Assembly (NCBI GenBank): GCA_037951165.1
Contig: JBBDHG010000011.1
Coordinates: forward strand, 6,661,001-6,725,000
Reading direction: 5' to 3'
Length of the DNA: 64,000 bases
Source of the DNA: Lophius americanus
Lineage: Eukaryota; Chordata; Actinopteri; Lophiiformes; Lophiidae
Shown in pieces: positions 1 through 11,665 of the stretch. Both the position numbers and the translations under genes were made by a program. Every line of letters begins with the position of its first letter. The first letter of the stretch is position 1. The notes below the pieces were generated by a model that saw only the letters and a program-made list of their open reading frames with translations, did not search any database and was not told where the DNA came from.

Positions 1-275
1 GCAAACTCCCACTTCAACTTAGAACACTTGATATTAGTAACTGTTATGTTAATTATTAGTGATCACCCAAGTGGATGTTTCTCTCTGGCATGCTTTAATA
101 GTGATTCATTCTGCAGTTGTGGAAATACTGACATCTCAGTTATTGGTAAAACAACACCCAGGATTGCTTTTATTAACATGCATACATTACCTTATAGTCT
201 CTATTAAAACACACACATCTCTGTCCCTCTTTCTGTATGTAATATATGCTAAAAATCTGTTTCTGTTGTCCACAG
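1..275 (+). other. pan3 intron (left edge)
   Basis: No exon or repeat recognised. It ends in the polypyrimidine tract and AG acceptor (271-275) of the first PAN3 exon in the window, whose first two bases complete a codon begun in an exon outside the window. Confidence 0.6.
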
Positions 276-3200
276 TTCCAGGGATGGAGGGCACAACCCT
301 GAGCGATGCCAATCTTACCAACTCCTACTTCAGCAGCAGCTTTATTGGGGTCAATGGCTTTGGGAGCCCAGTAGAGTCTAAGTACTCAATGATGCAGGTA
401 CAAAACTCAAGCCGTAGCCATACACTGACCAGTTATGACATTACAACTAGCCTCACAATACTTTGATGATCCTCATGTTACTACCACACCAGCTTTTCAG
501 TGACCCTTGTGTTCTGACGGACCCATTTTGTTTATCAGAACTGGCAAAAACTTTTTGAGCAATCTGTGCTACAGTAGTTGTTTTGTGGGGTTGGCCAATA
601 TGGGCTTGTCTTTGCCTCAATTGTGCATTGATGAGCCTTGGGTGCCCATAACCCTGTCATGGATTCACCTTTTGCTCTTCCTGGGAACATCCATTAAGGC
701 CTGGAGTTTTGGACATTCTCTAACCCAGTCGCCTCGTAATTTGACCCATGTCAAAGCCATTCCGATCCGTAGGGTTTCCTTCTTCCAAGGAAGAAGGAAG
801 AATGCTGCAGAATATGCCCCACATACTGAAAAGTGCATTTGAAACTTGATAATCATAATAATCATAATGACTTCACCCTCATTGATTTTAATGTTCTGGG
901 TGATCAGTGTATAGTCATAGTAATGATGGAGAATGCTGGTATATTTTCGTGTTTATGTGGTTATAATGAAACGTCTGTCTTCAGCGAATGACTACCAGCA
1001 GCAGCTCACCTAGTCTCCTTAATGATGGTGCCAAGAACTTCAGCCACGGCACTCATGGTAAGACTCAATCAATGCTGTTTGATAGAATTCCACACTCCTC
1101 GACTGAATATTTACAGCCACACCACTCAATTCCTTCGCTCTTTGGTTTTCCATAGATCCAGTGAACTCTCCAACTTCTTCACTCTTCAGTGATTTTGGTG
1201 CTCTCAGCATTTCCCAAAGGAGAAAGGTGAGCACGTAAGCATTCCATCCGACACGGTAGAGTTAAGCTAAGTGCCACTCTCCACTGTATTGGAAGACCGG
1301 CTAGTTTAGCTCTAAATAGGACGAACTTCGTGTCATATCTTTGTCCAGAGAGCTTCTAACAGTCGTGTTGGATATCATGTAATTCTACCTGTTTTTCCTT
1401 GTGCCACTAGGCTCCCAACCCAGCAGCAAGTGAGTTTATTCCAAAGGGAGCTCCACGTATGGCCACAATGGCCCAGTCCACTGTCCAGGCCTTCCCCTCA
1501 CCTCTCTTCCCACACCCTGGCCTCAGCGGCTCTACAGCTGCTGCGCTGGCTCCAGGTGAGGGTTTTTGGAACATCAGCAACTTTGAACTCCCCATTGTCT
1601 TATCTGCTTCACCCTTATTTTCTACATGGCTGTATTTTGTTTCCCCCCTTCAGCTCTGACATTGCATAGTTAGCAGATTTGGGAAATCCCTCTTGAATGT
1701 ACTGCAGTACCACAGGTGCTAATGATGATTCAAAACCTGACCTCTTTGGGTGCTGGGCTCTTCTCAAAATATTTCAAATGGCTGTGTGCCATTTTTGAAA
1801 ATATGTTATCTTTTGTCCCTGATTTTAGGCATGTCTCTGTCAGCCGGATCGTCTCCTCTACACTCCCCAAAAATTACACCGCAGACCTCACCTGCTCCTC
1901 GCCGGCGCAGTCACACCCCAAATCCCGCAAACTACGTTGTCCCCACCACAGCATCTGACCAGGGCACTCATATAATCCAGAAGGAGACTGTAGGGGGGAC
2001 CACCTACTTCTACACAGACAACACACCGGCACCAATGGCAGGGATGGTGAGTGCTATTCGTACTCCTCTGGATCTTGGTCAAGAATATACAAAAATACTT
2101 TAAAAGTTATAACCAAAAACAAAACTGCTCAAAACTCTATGTAATAATAATAATAAATTGGACTTATATAGTGCCTTTCTATGAACCCAAGGTAGTTTAA
2201 ATTCTAGTGTTGTTTTTTATAGACAAGTTCTTTAGCCTCTTAATTCCTGCATATGTCTCTACATTTCAGGTCATCGAGATCTCAAAACCTCTATGTCCTT
2301 AACAAATATATATATTTGTGTGTTATTTGGCTTCATATGGCACTGTGTTAAAGTCTTGGCACATCATTAAAATTGTCATCAGAGTTTTGTTCAATCACTT
2401 TTATTTTTTAGATAAAGATTTTGTAGTTGGGAAAAACTGTACTTATATGATCATACAGTTTTCATTTTCTCAATAAATAGGAAGCTGACTTTTTCTGGTT
2501 TCCTCACAGGTGTTTCCTACCTACCATATCTACCCCCCCACTGCACCCCATGTGGCTTACATGCAGCCGAAGGCTAACGCCCCGTCTTTCTTCATGGCTG
2601 ATGAACTTCGACAGGTAGTTCTCATTCACCATCTTCCCCTTTAATGCAACACCTCTATTATCCTCTTATTCAGAGGTAATGTCTGATCAGAGAGCTTCCC
2701 TTGTTTCTCCTCCAGGAGCTGATAAATAGACATCTCATAACCATGGCCCAGATTGATCACTCAGAGAACCCAGGTAAAGTGGCAAACCTGTTGGTACAGC
2801 TTCGAGTTGTTATCAATCCAAAACATTAACAGAGTGTGCGGCAGAATGTTTAAAAGCTTGAAATCAAAACATTTTACAATTCATAACAAATTTTCTTTCT
2901 TTTTGCAATGAATGTGGTAGTGTGTTACAGAATGACTTTTCTACTTACTAATTTTGACTGGTGTTGAAATATCATGTTTGTGGTCTAAGTAGGTTTGGTT
3001 TTGAGTTTGCCTCATGTTTCTCTGTGACTTTTATGCAGTTTGCTACAACGGCCAATGTCACAGAGCATTATGGTATACATTTGTGAAAACATCATGTAGT
3101 AAATTCCTTGTCCAGAGAGTTGATCGTTGTTTGTATGGGCTTTGTAATAGAGCAGCCTAAGTGAATCTGTCTTTAACTGAAGTTATTTATATAGATGCAT

Positions 3201-6200
3201 TTCATTGTTTTTTTTATTTATCACTTCTGTCTTTTACAGAGGTACCATCTGAGGTGGACAGCTACCACAGCCTGTTCCCCCTCGAGCCCCTCCCCCCTCC
3301 AAACCGCATGCAGAAGACCAGCAACTTCAGTTATATCACCTCCTGCTACAAGGCAGTTAACAGCAAGGATGATCTGCCTTACTGTCTGAGGAGGATACAC
3401 GGTAAGAAACTTGGTGATGAGATAAAACGCAACAAAGATGGTAAACAACCAAAATATCGACAAATGATGGAAATATCAGTAGAATCCAAGCTTTATTTAC
3501 CAAGTGAAAAAGCAACGAGATAGCTCAGATATTGACATAGCCTTTTTCTTGTCACTTAGAGCCACTCAGTAGTATGGCTGGTAGTTGAAAAATCCCAGCA
3601 TGAATAATAAATGAACCAGGTATTCAAACAGATTCTGGCAAAATATCAGAGAAATCTCTGCTTGTTTCCAGATCAAGAGAACTGAACTAGAAAGTGTGAA
3701 TTTACCCTCAGTAATTTTCTTCATTATTATTAACACAATTCAAATATATTTCAGAAAGTAAATCTTGAGCAACTGGAAGTTTTCTGTTGAGTCATTTTTA
3801 TTTATAGGATTAGAAAACATTTCTAAAACTTATATAACTAAAAAAAAAAAAATTAGATAAGAGCTATACTGAGGGTCAAAGATTATTACTGATTTGATGA
3901 GCAGTGTAGGACATGTGTGATGGTTCTTGAGTTCCCTATGAATATAAAGGAAGGGAGGTGTCTGTTGAAGTGCGGTTATCACATTAAAATTTTGCATAGG
4001 ATGTAGAAGCTGTGTGAAATATTGGTATTCATTTCTAATGCCTGTATGTCTATTGCGTATATTTGAAATCTCCAGGTTTCCGCCTCGTAAACACCAAGTG
4101 CATGATGCTGGTGGACATGTGGAAGAAAATTCAGCACTCAAACTCTGTAACATTAAGAGAAGTCTTCACCACAAAGGCCTTTGGAGACCATTGTGAGTGT
4201 ACAATGTTGAACTCAATTTCTGTCTGCATTTAAACACGATTGTGTTTGATGATATGATTGTTTAGGTGTCTTAGTCGAAAAGATTACCTGCCACATCATT
4301 TTAGTTAATATATATACATTTTTTTACCGTTCTTGGTGTTCAATCAAATCATGAAATATTAAGGGGAATGATTTAATTGTATTGCAAAACATTCTCTTTG
4401 TGGGAGGCCATCTGTCACCAGGTTTTGCTTTCTTAACTCAAAATGAGTCAGGAGCAATGAAAAGACTCACTTGGATGATTGATCTGTTAAACTTAGTTCA
4501 AACATTTTTATTCATTTAAAACATTTTAAATCCTCTGTCGGGGATTCACATTTTGGAAAAAATTACATTTTATATATAATGTAATAGATATTGAATTTAT
4601 GACAAATAATAAAATCAAAATGAAATAGCATATACCAGCACTACAAAATCAAATTGTAGTTTTTGGTAGATGCAATAAATCAAGCCAGCAAACTTTTTCC
4701 TTTTGTATAAAGTAGCGGAAAGTTGTAGCATGCTATGTATATGAGTTCATTTACCCTGCCCTTATTTTCAACATCTTGCAATATGTCTATTTCTCATGCG
4801 TACTTTGCAGCATCGATGATGAAATAAGATTTTATTCAGCCAAAGTTCCTGACAATTAAGTCTTTCCTTGACTCTGATCATTTTCCTCTAGCCTTGGTGT
4901 TCTCTTATGACTTCCATGCGGGTGCAGAAACCATGTTCAGCAGACACTTCAATGATCCGGCAGCAGACTCATTTTTCACAAAGAGGAAATGGGGTGAGTT
5001 GGTCATTCCTCCCTTCCTTCTTTACTTTGTAGTAGACCCAGCATCACTTCTCTTCACACATTTTTAATTTTGTTACCATGAGATCAACAACTATATGAGT
5101 GCGAAGACTTCATGTTTACATGCATGTGGTTATGCTTGGATGAGTTACATTATTGATTTTCCCAAGTAGTTCTAGTTCTAAATTGACTTCATGAATTTGT
5201 TGATGCTTAACAGATGATTTGAGTGTTTGGAGTCTGTTGTGTACTTTTTTGACAGTTGGTGGGTCTGGCTTTGCAAAAGAGACATAGGGACTTGCGGGGA
5301 AAAAACTGTGGTTGAAAGTGATCCTAGACAGGTGCTGTTTGGCCTACGTACAGGAATGCAGACAGGAAGTAAAACCATTTAGATGATGGGCTCTGTTTAG
5401 TCTTTAGCAAACATTTACAGTGAACCACAATGTTTGAAATGTATAGTGCCCAGGAAAAGATACAAAAAGTTTCTAAAAAACACGTGGTCTCCTGAGGAGG
5501 AAAAAAAGTTTCATCCCTGCTGTTGTGCGGTTCACGTTCAGATTCTCTGCCATCAAGGGTGTACACCCAACTTTATGTTGCGCAACAAGGTATGAAGAGA
5601 AAACATTCTGAATTGATGGTAAACATGACTTCTGGTAATGGAGAGTTTCTTCTCATATATTTTGTTGAAACAGGAACTGCACTGATAGATCAATAGACAA
5701 ACATTTAATCAGTTCAGGTGTTGCGGCTTCCAAAAAAATGTTTTACAGAATAACACATTTGACATTACTGATATTTATTTTTACTGAAATTATTGCCACG
5801 GAAGTTGACAACAAAGTTAAGGCTACATTTTAGTGACAGCATGTCTTTTTTTTTGTGCAGGACAACATGAACCTCCCCCGCCACGGCAACACGCAGGTCT
5901 GCTCCCAGAGTCTCTGATCTGGGCCTACATAGTCCAGCTCAGCTCAGCGCTGCGCACCATTCACACTGCTGGACTGGCCTGCCGGGTCATGGATCCCAGC
6001 AAGATTCTTATCACTGGCAAGACCAGGTACGCACTCATAAGAAATAAATCTGTAGAAATGTCTTCACAACAATAACCATGGATGCGGCAATAATCAATTA
6101 TTTTTGTAAATGAGTATTCTATTGATTTTTCTGGCAATTAATCGAGTAATCACCCAAGTAATATTGCCTGCTATGCAATTTTTTGAATTTAACACTTTTG

Positions 6201-9200
6201 CTTTGTTCAGGAGCAAAATTAATATACAAAAAAGAAAATACGACAGGTCTATTGAATGGACAACTAAGTGTTCCCCATTTAAAGAAAAACCCAATATGTT
6301 TATTGCTTGAATCACATTAATATCTGTCTCTGCAGTGTGCACTAAAATAGTTGTAATGACAAATGAGATTTGTTGCCGTGTCCTTCGAATCTGAAATTTT
6401 TTCCAGCACTTTTTAATTTGTTCACAGTGTCTTAGTGTGTTAGTTTTTTTGAGAGTTTGTAATAAAAGAAACCCTCTCTGCTGTGGTATAGATCTCAATT
6501 GGAAAGGGCCTTATCTTTTGGAAAGGGATGTTTACTTGGAGATTTTGATTTTCCAAATAGTTATTATTTCTAATTTTATTCGGAATAAGGGGCAATTTAA
6601 ACCTAGCCAATGTCTCAGTTCATGGCAGTGCAGAATCCAAGGAATCACAGTTCAAACAGCTAATCACAAACCCCTACAGTCCTTATCACAGTCTGTCAGT
6701 CTTTGTCTGACTTTTTAACCTCCCCAAATTTAAGGCAGAGTGAGCATCTGTTCGCACTCAAAGATAGGTTACCCCCCTCTTTTGCCTCCTTTTACTTTGT
6801 GAGATGTGTCTCTTGGGAAACAATGGTCAGTTGGGTGACAAGTGAGAGCAGATAACGTGACTTGTAATAATAATAAAAAAAAACTTAAATTTTTAAAGCC
6901 CCTTGCAGAGAGTTGATTCAGTTTGCAGTAGCTAGCAAAACACAGACTGCAACACGATGTCTGGGGTTAGAAAGCTACCGGCAGATAGTACGGGACGATC
7001 TGGGCCACTGTGAGTTTCCGTATTTATCAGACTGCCATTAATTGGTTAGGTGTGTGGGAGTCTGTACATGACGTAATGGTTACGTGAGTGCCCAGCGCGC
7101 TACAACACATTGCAGGGCATAGTAGTCCAAATTTCAACAAAGTCCGAAGCACATAATTTAGGTTTTTAGTAATCGGGTTAGTCAAATTATTCAAGGACTC
7201 TTTTCAGCCCTAGATAGTAGGATATGAGACTTTATGACTTTCAATAAATATGTCCAAATATGAGGTATAACCGTATATGAGTGTAAATATGAGGATTAAC
7301 CGTAAACGCTTTAAAAGCAGAAGAGTGTTTTAACTCCAAGCTTCCCTTTTTTCATAACCTTCTGCTTCTCCACCTTCTATACAGAGATGCAAGAAATGTA
7401 TTGTCAATAATGATCTCTTATCTACAGGTTACGGGTGAACTGTGTTGGGGTGTTTGATGTCTTAACATTTGACAACAGTCAGACCAATCACCTCGCCCTA
7501 ATGCCACAGTACCAGGTACTAACCTTATGATCAGTCATACTGGATTATGAATTTTGCTGCATGCCAAATGTTCTCTCAGTTTTTTACAAAAACATTTGTA
7601 GCTGAATAACTTTTAAAAAAAAAAGGGAAAGGCCTGTATACCATTGATTAGTGCCTTTCTTTGTTGTTTGTTATGCAGCAAGCCGACCTAGTGTCACTTG
7701 GCAAGGTGGTGCTGGCATTGGCGTGCAACTCCCTTGCTGGCATACAAAGGGAGAACCTGCAGAAGGCCATGGAGCTGGTGTCCATCAACTACTCTTCAGA
7801 CCTCAAGAACCTCATTCTGTAAGAATGGGGAGGGGGTGTTCACTGGGAATCGCTCATGTAGTAGTCCTTTGTTTGCTCATCGGTCAAGATGTCTCAAGCC
7901 CAAAGTTATCCTTTTTTATCTTTCAGATGTAAGCTCAGGAAAATGTGGGGAATCTTTGGTCAAAATGGGTGTCAGGTCCCCAGTTACAGAACTACTTAGG
8001 CCATAAAACAACATCAAGAGCACTCAGTTTATGACTGGAGTAAAACTTTAGATGCAAATTATATAATTTATCTTATTTTCAACTGCAGTCAGATATGCTA
8101 AGTCTGATAAAGGATTATTTTCCATTGAATGAATTGTAACATCAGCCACCCACACCAAGCATGTAGCCCACAATTGTTGTTGTACCATACATATTGGATT
8201 TAATCTGCACTCAACCAAAATTTGTGGAAGCAAATATTTATAGCGGGCTGTATTAATTGTGGAAGACAACAATTTGGGCGTGCTGCATTATTGGAGTGTG
8301 ATTGGGCGTGATTGGAGTCCAAAGTCCCCAGAGCTTCACGGATGGAACTCTTAACCTTCCAAAATTTTCTACTCCATAAGTTCCAAGTCAAGTTAACTTC
8401 ATGTAATTCTAAAAGTCTTTCACACTTCTAGATACTGCGGAGGAGTTGAGAATGTTGAATTTTTGCTTTGACATGCCTGGTACTTTTACTCCTACTGTAT
8501 GGTGGTCAGACTTTTATCAACTAAAGCTGGTTTCATTAGTTCCATATATTGTTGGCTGAGTTTATGCCTGATCAGTGCATTATAAATTAAATGTATTATT
8601 ATTATTATTATTATCTTTGTAGTCATCCAGGTTCTGTGCAAATGTCAGTTTAAAAAAATCAAAGATAGCTCAGATACTGTTGGAATTTCTTCTCTTCCCT
8701 TCTCTGTGTAGCAAGCCCTATTAAGTCTTTACACCTGGTGTAAACACATGTTTCAGAATATTTTAGTTGTCAAACTTTGCTTACTCTTCCATAAAAGAGT
8801 TTTATTGTCCTTTCACTTCAAAAAAGCTGTGGACAAACTGATGTGATTGTTTACCTGCAGGTATCTGCTGACGGAGCAATCTCGTCTGCGCAGTGTCAAT
8901 GACATTATGCCCATGATTGGAGCTCGGTTCTACACACAACTAGATGCATCCCAGATGAGGAATGATGTCATTGAGGAGGACCTGGCAAAGGTATGTAAAT
9001 ATCAATACAGTTTAATTTAGAAAATGTTTTTTAAATGTATTGAGGGGAGACACAGCTGGCGTGGGTATACATGGTTCAGTCTTGTTTTTTCAGCTGATAC
9101 AGTTGGCTTGGTGCTGGAAAAAGGAGCATTAATGTAGTGATCGAAGAAGGAAGTTATGTGCACACCGGATGTTGTATAAAGTATTGCAGGCTTGGTTGTC

Positions 9201-11665
9201 TCGTCTTGAATTGCGTTTCCCCATGTCAGTGTGAATGTGTGAAACAACCGTCCCAAACCTCATCGTTCTTCTTATTCATGCCCCAACTTCCCCTTTATGG
9301 CCTGACTGTAAACATCAACCATATCAAATAGTTAATCGTGTTGTTTATACCGTCTCTTGTGGGAAAATCTGTTAATCAATGACTAAACCTGTGTGTGAGC
9401 TGCTGATATTTGTAAAATTTAATGTGGCCTCACAAGGTTGCCTTAATGGCTGCATTATTGCAACGCCGTTGCCGCTGTAGTGTGAAGCTGCGAAATGCAG
9501 TAGGTATTGATTAACATTAGGTTATATGATTTATTAACATGAAATTATCCCCTTTTTTGTGCTTGCATCAAATAATGTGACATATTAATGAGCAGATATC
9601 TATAATGTTGTCTTTTTAATAAAAAAAAATCAAGTGTGCTGGACAAATTCGAAATGAACAAATTAGAATCGGCGCGTTGTCTAGTCTTATAACTCCTATG
9701 ATAGGTTGAGATCAGTGATCAGGCTATTTTCAGTCTGGTTATGCATATGTGAGAAAACCGGTATAGCACCATGTATAGACACTAAACAATTTACTGAGGG
9801 TTTTGTTTCTGATATTGTTACTGAAAGGAGGAAAGGGAAGCGAACCATCTATTTAAAAAAAAAGAAAAAACATGTATCTGTTCAAACATGCAAATGAAAT
9901 GCATCAATCCATCTTTTTTAAGCAAGAGTTGTCACATGTCTCTGCTCTTTTTAGCGGAATGTTTTGTACATTGATATTTTTTGTTTTTCATTCAGTTATG
10001 AACTGGTTCACATTTTATTTGTCTGTCCTTGTTTTCGGTTCAAAATGTGGTTTTCATGTTTAAAATCAGTCTTGCTTAATCGGATTGTCTTTTTGTCATG
10101 TTAAAACATGTTTTACGAGATTAAATATAATTCACTGTATGTTTTCAGGAAGTGCAAAATGGCCGCCTCTTCCGCCTCTTGGCCAAACTGGGCACGATAA
10201 ACGAGCGTCCAGAGTAAGTCACACGTGTCAAAAAATCCACCTGTATTTGGCACCATGGTTCTGGTCCTATAACCTGACCCCATGTGGTGTGAATCAGATT
10301 TCAGAAGGACCCAACGTGGTCGGAGACGGGCGACCGATACCTGTTGAAGCTTTTCCGGGATCACCTGTTCCACCAGGTGACAGAAGCTGGAACGCCGTGG
10401 ATTGACCTCAGCCACATTGTGTCCTGCCTCAACAAAGTAAGCTTCAATTTCATTTTTTTTATGATTATGTTTGATAAGTTGTCTGTTGTAATGTCGTCAT
10501 TGGGCCATCTCACAAAAACGTTCTTGCTCATCAACAACTCTGGGCATGTGTGTCAGCGTTTTTATCAGTGATGTTTATCCGAAGCGTTCTTCACCTTGAT
10601 GGGTGTTACATGCATATTATGTTCCTGCTCTCCCAAAGCATTTGTTCAAAGGGCTGAAATAATTCTCCTCACATAGAAATTCTATTCAAAGACAGTCAAA
10701 ATCGGTGTCATTGAATCGGGCTACGATTGGCCCGTGAGAGCTGGGGGCGGGAGGCGGCTGCAGGTACAGCTTGATTGACGGATTTCTCAGCAATTCATTA
10801 CATTTTTACAACGCATAGCATTTATTCATGAGAAGTTGCCTCGCACTTTGAAAAAAATTTCGGGTAGCAATTCGACGCCCTTGCCAAGAGCTCCAATTGC
10901 GTACGTGAGAGTTGAGCATTCAACATGAAACGAAAACTATGGCTGTTTCTATTTTAGTTATTTGTTTGTAAGTATTTTATATTATGTCTGGATGGTAGCC
11001 ACTGGCGACTGGCAGAAATAAACAGGTGTGATTTTAAAAGTTAGTTGCATTGGCAACCATTTTAATTGCCATCCGGAGTCTTGTATAAGAACTTAATGGG
11101 CTCCTTGGATGAAAAGAAATAAAATTCTGGATCACCCAAGAAAAAATCATGGGACTCACTTAATAATTTAACCTTTATCGATCACATTCAGTTATACACT
11201 GTACAACGTAGTTACATCATTTCTCTGAGGAGCACTGGGCAGCACCTCTCAAACACCCCAGGGAACATAGTGGGTTTCATGGGATCAAAACGCCCGTCTA
11301 CCGACTGGGAAAGACGGTTTTACCCACTGAGCTAATGCCACCGCCACTGTGTAAAAATGTTAACCAACGATTCTTTTGATAATCTATTGACTAATAAGTT
11401 AATCAACCAATAATTGTAAATTTGTTTTAAACTACGATTTTCTTCCCATTGAGTTTCCAAAACAAATTTGTTTAATTTACAATCTCTGTTACCTGTTTGT
11501 GACACTGTTTTTGTCTTCACACAGTTGGATGCGGGCGTTCCTGAGAAGATCAGCCTGGTGTCGCGGGATGAGAAAAGCGTCCTGGTTGTGACCTACTCGG
11601 ACCTGAAGCGCTGCTTTGACAGTACCTTCCAGGAGCTGCAGGCTGCAGCCTCTGGTTCTCTGTAG
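276..11665 (+). CDS. pan3: PAN3, PAN2-PAN3 deadenylation complex subunit (5' partial, 17 exons)
   Basis: Regulatory pseudokinase subunit of the cytoplasmic PAN2-PAN3 poly(A) nuclease. It dimerises, binds poly(A) and PABP, and recruits the PAN2 exonuclease to mRNA tails. Exons read from the sequence: 276-397, 985-1057, 1156-1226, 1411-1555, 1829-2046, 2510-2614, 2716-2773, 3240-3401, 4076-4192, 4892-4993, 5861-6026, 7428-7515, 7679-7818, 8861-8990, 10149-10213, 10298-10436, 11525-11665 (TAG stop). All phases join and give 680 residues; human PAN3 has about 887, so roughly the first 200 (including the CCCH zinc finger) lie left of the window. Order: Ser/Pro-rich linker with PAM2 (residues 1-260), pseudokinase (about 265-520), coiled coil and knob domain (about 525-680). 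Near-identity to vertebrate PAN3 is seen in every exon. It lies tail-to-tail with flt1. Confidence 0.97.
500..842 (-). mobile_element. Tc1/mariner fragment, antisense in pan3 intron
   Basis: Read on the minus strand, this matches the N-terminal part of the fish Tc1-like family that also appears at 48514-49025. Shared landmarks include GGATCGGAATGGCTTTGACA, CGAGGCGACTGGGTTAGAG, a gtgcccataaccctgtcatg block and the gagctactgtagcac-type segment. The reading frame is broken and there are no terminal repeats, so it is an inactive remnant. The open frame on the plus strand here is only its antisense shadow. Confidence 0.65.
1411..1555 (+). CDS. pan3: PAN3 exon carrying the PAM2 motif
   Basis: This exon starts with APNPAASEFIPKG, a good match to the PAM2 consensus (N-P-x-A-x-x-F-x-P) that binds the MLLE domain of cytoplasmic poly(A)-binding protein. 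Phe and the following Pro, the key contact residues, are present. The exon runs from phase 0 to phase 1. The next exon (1829-2046) continues the Ser/Pro-rich linker (MSLSAGSSPLHSPKITP) and ends before VFPTYHIYPP. The role in PABP recruitment is known for the family; the motif is seen here. Confidence 0.9.
2141..2195 (-). repeat. LINE-type 3' tail with (AAT)n
   Basis: AATAATAATAATAAATTGGACTTATATAGTGC is the reverse complement of the tail GCACTATATAAGTCCAATTTATTATTATT, typical of fish L2/Rex retrotransposon ends. Only the tail is recognisable. Confidence 0.5.
3240..7818 (+). CDS. pan3: PAN3 pseudokinase domain exons
   Basis: Exons 3240-3401, 4076-4192, 4892-4993, 5861-6026, 7428-7515 and 7679-7818 encode the kinase-like fold, from EVDSYHSLFPLEPLPPPNR to NYSSDLKNLIL. 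The catalytic-loop region reads AGLACRVMDPSKILITGKTR and lacks an HRD motif. The stretch after it (RVNCVGVFDVLTFDN) lacks DFG. This agrees with PAN3 being a pseudokinase that binds ATP without phosphorylating. The segment QHAGLLPESLIWAYIVQLSS is almost unchanged from mammals. Confidence 0.93.
6027..7427 (+). other. pan3 intron, mostly featureless
   Basis: A 1.4 kb intron. AT-rich sequence, a short (AAT)n-type tail near 6865-6890, and no recognisable exon. The frames open on both strands at 6094-6498 have no family resemblance. Confidence 0.5.
8571..8616 (+). repeat. L2-type 3' tail with (TTA)n
   Basis: GTGCATTATAAATTAAATGTATTATTATTATTATTAT inside a pan3 intron. The same tail recurs at 26527, 49511, 55119 and 61218, which marks it as the 3' end of one retroposon family. 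Confidence 0.55.
8861..11665 (+). CDS. pan3: PAN3 C-terminal coiled coil and knob domain exons
   Basis: Exons 8861-8990, 10149-10213, 10298-10436 and 11525-11665 encode the highly conserved C-terminal region, from YLLTEQSRLRSVNDIMPMIG to FQELQAAASGSL and a TAG stop. In the family this region forms the asymmetric dimer and docks PAN2. It includes RLLAKLGTINERPEFQKDP and LDAGVPEKISLVSRDEKSV, essentially the vertebrate consensus. Confidence 0.95.
8991..10148 (+). other. pan3 intron, no feature recognised
   Basis: AT-rich 1.16 kb intron between the exon ending DLAK and the exon starting EVQNGRLF. No repeat family or exon could be supported. Confidence 0.5.
11222..11346 (-). repeat. tRNA-derived SINE-like segment
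   Basis: On the minus strand the sequence begins GGCGGTGGCATTAGCTCAGTGGGTAAAAC. It contains an A-box-like TAGCTCAGTGG, then a 6-bp stem (CCGTCT..AGACGG) where an anticodon arm would sit, then a weak B-box-like TTTTGATCC. It lies in the last pan3 intron. The box B match is poor, so this is a decayed tRNA-like SINE head rather than a functional tRNA gene. Confidence 0.45.

Noticed and set aside
5178..5566. Frames in a pan3 intron at 5.2-5.6 kb
   Set aside because: No similarity, wrong strand relative to pan3, no repeat signature.
11222..11346. Functional tRNA gene
   Set aside because: The B box is degraded and the acceptor stem does not pair, so I call it a SINE-like remnant.
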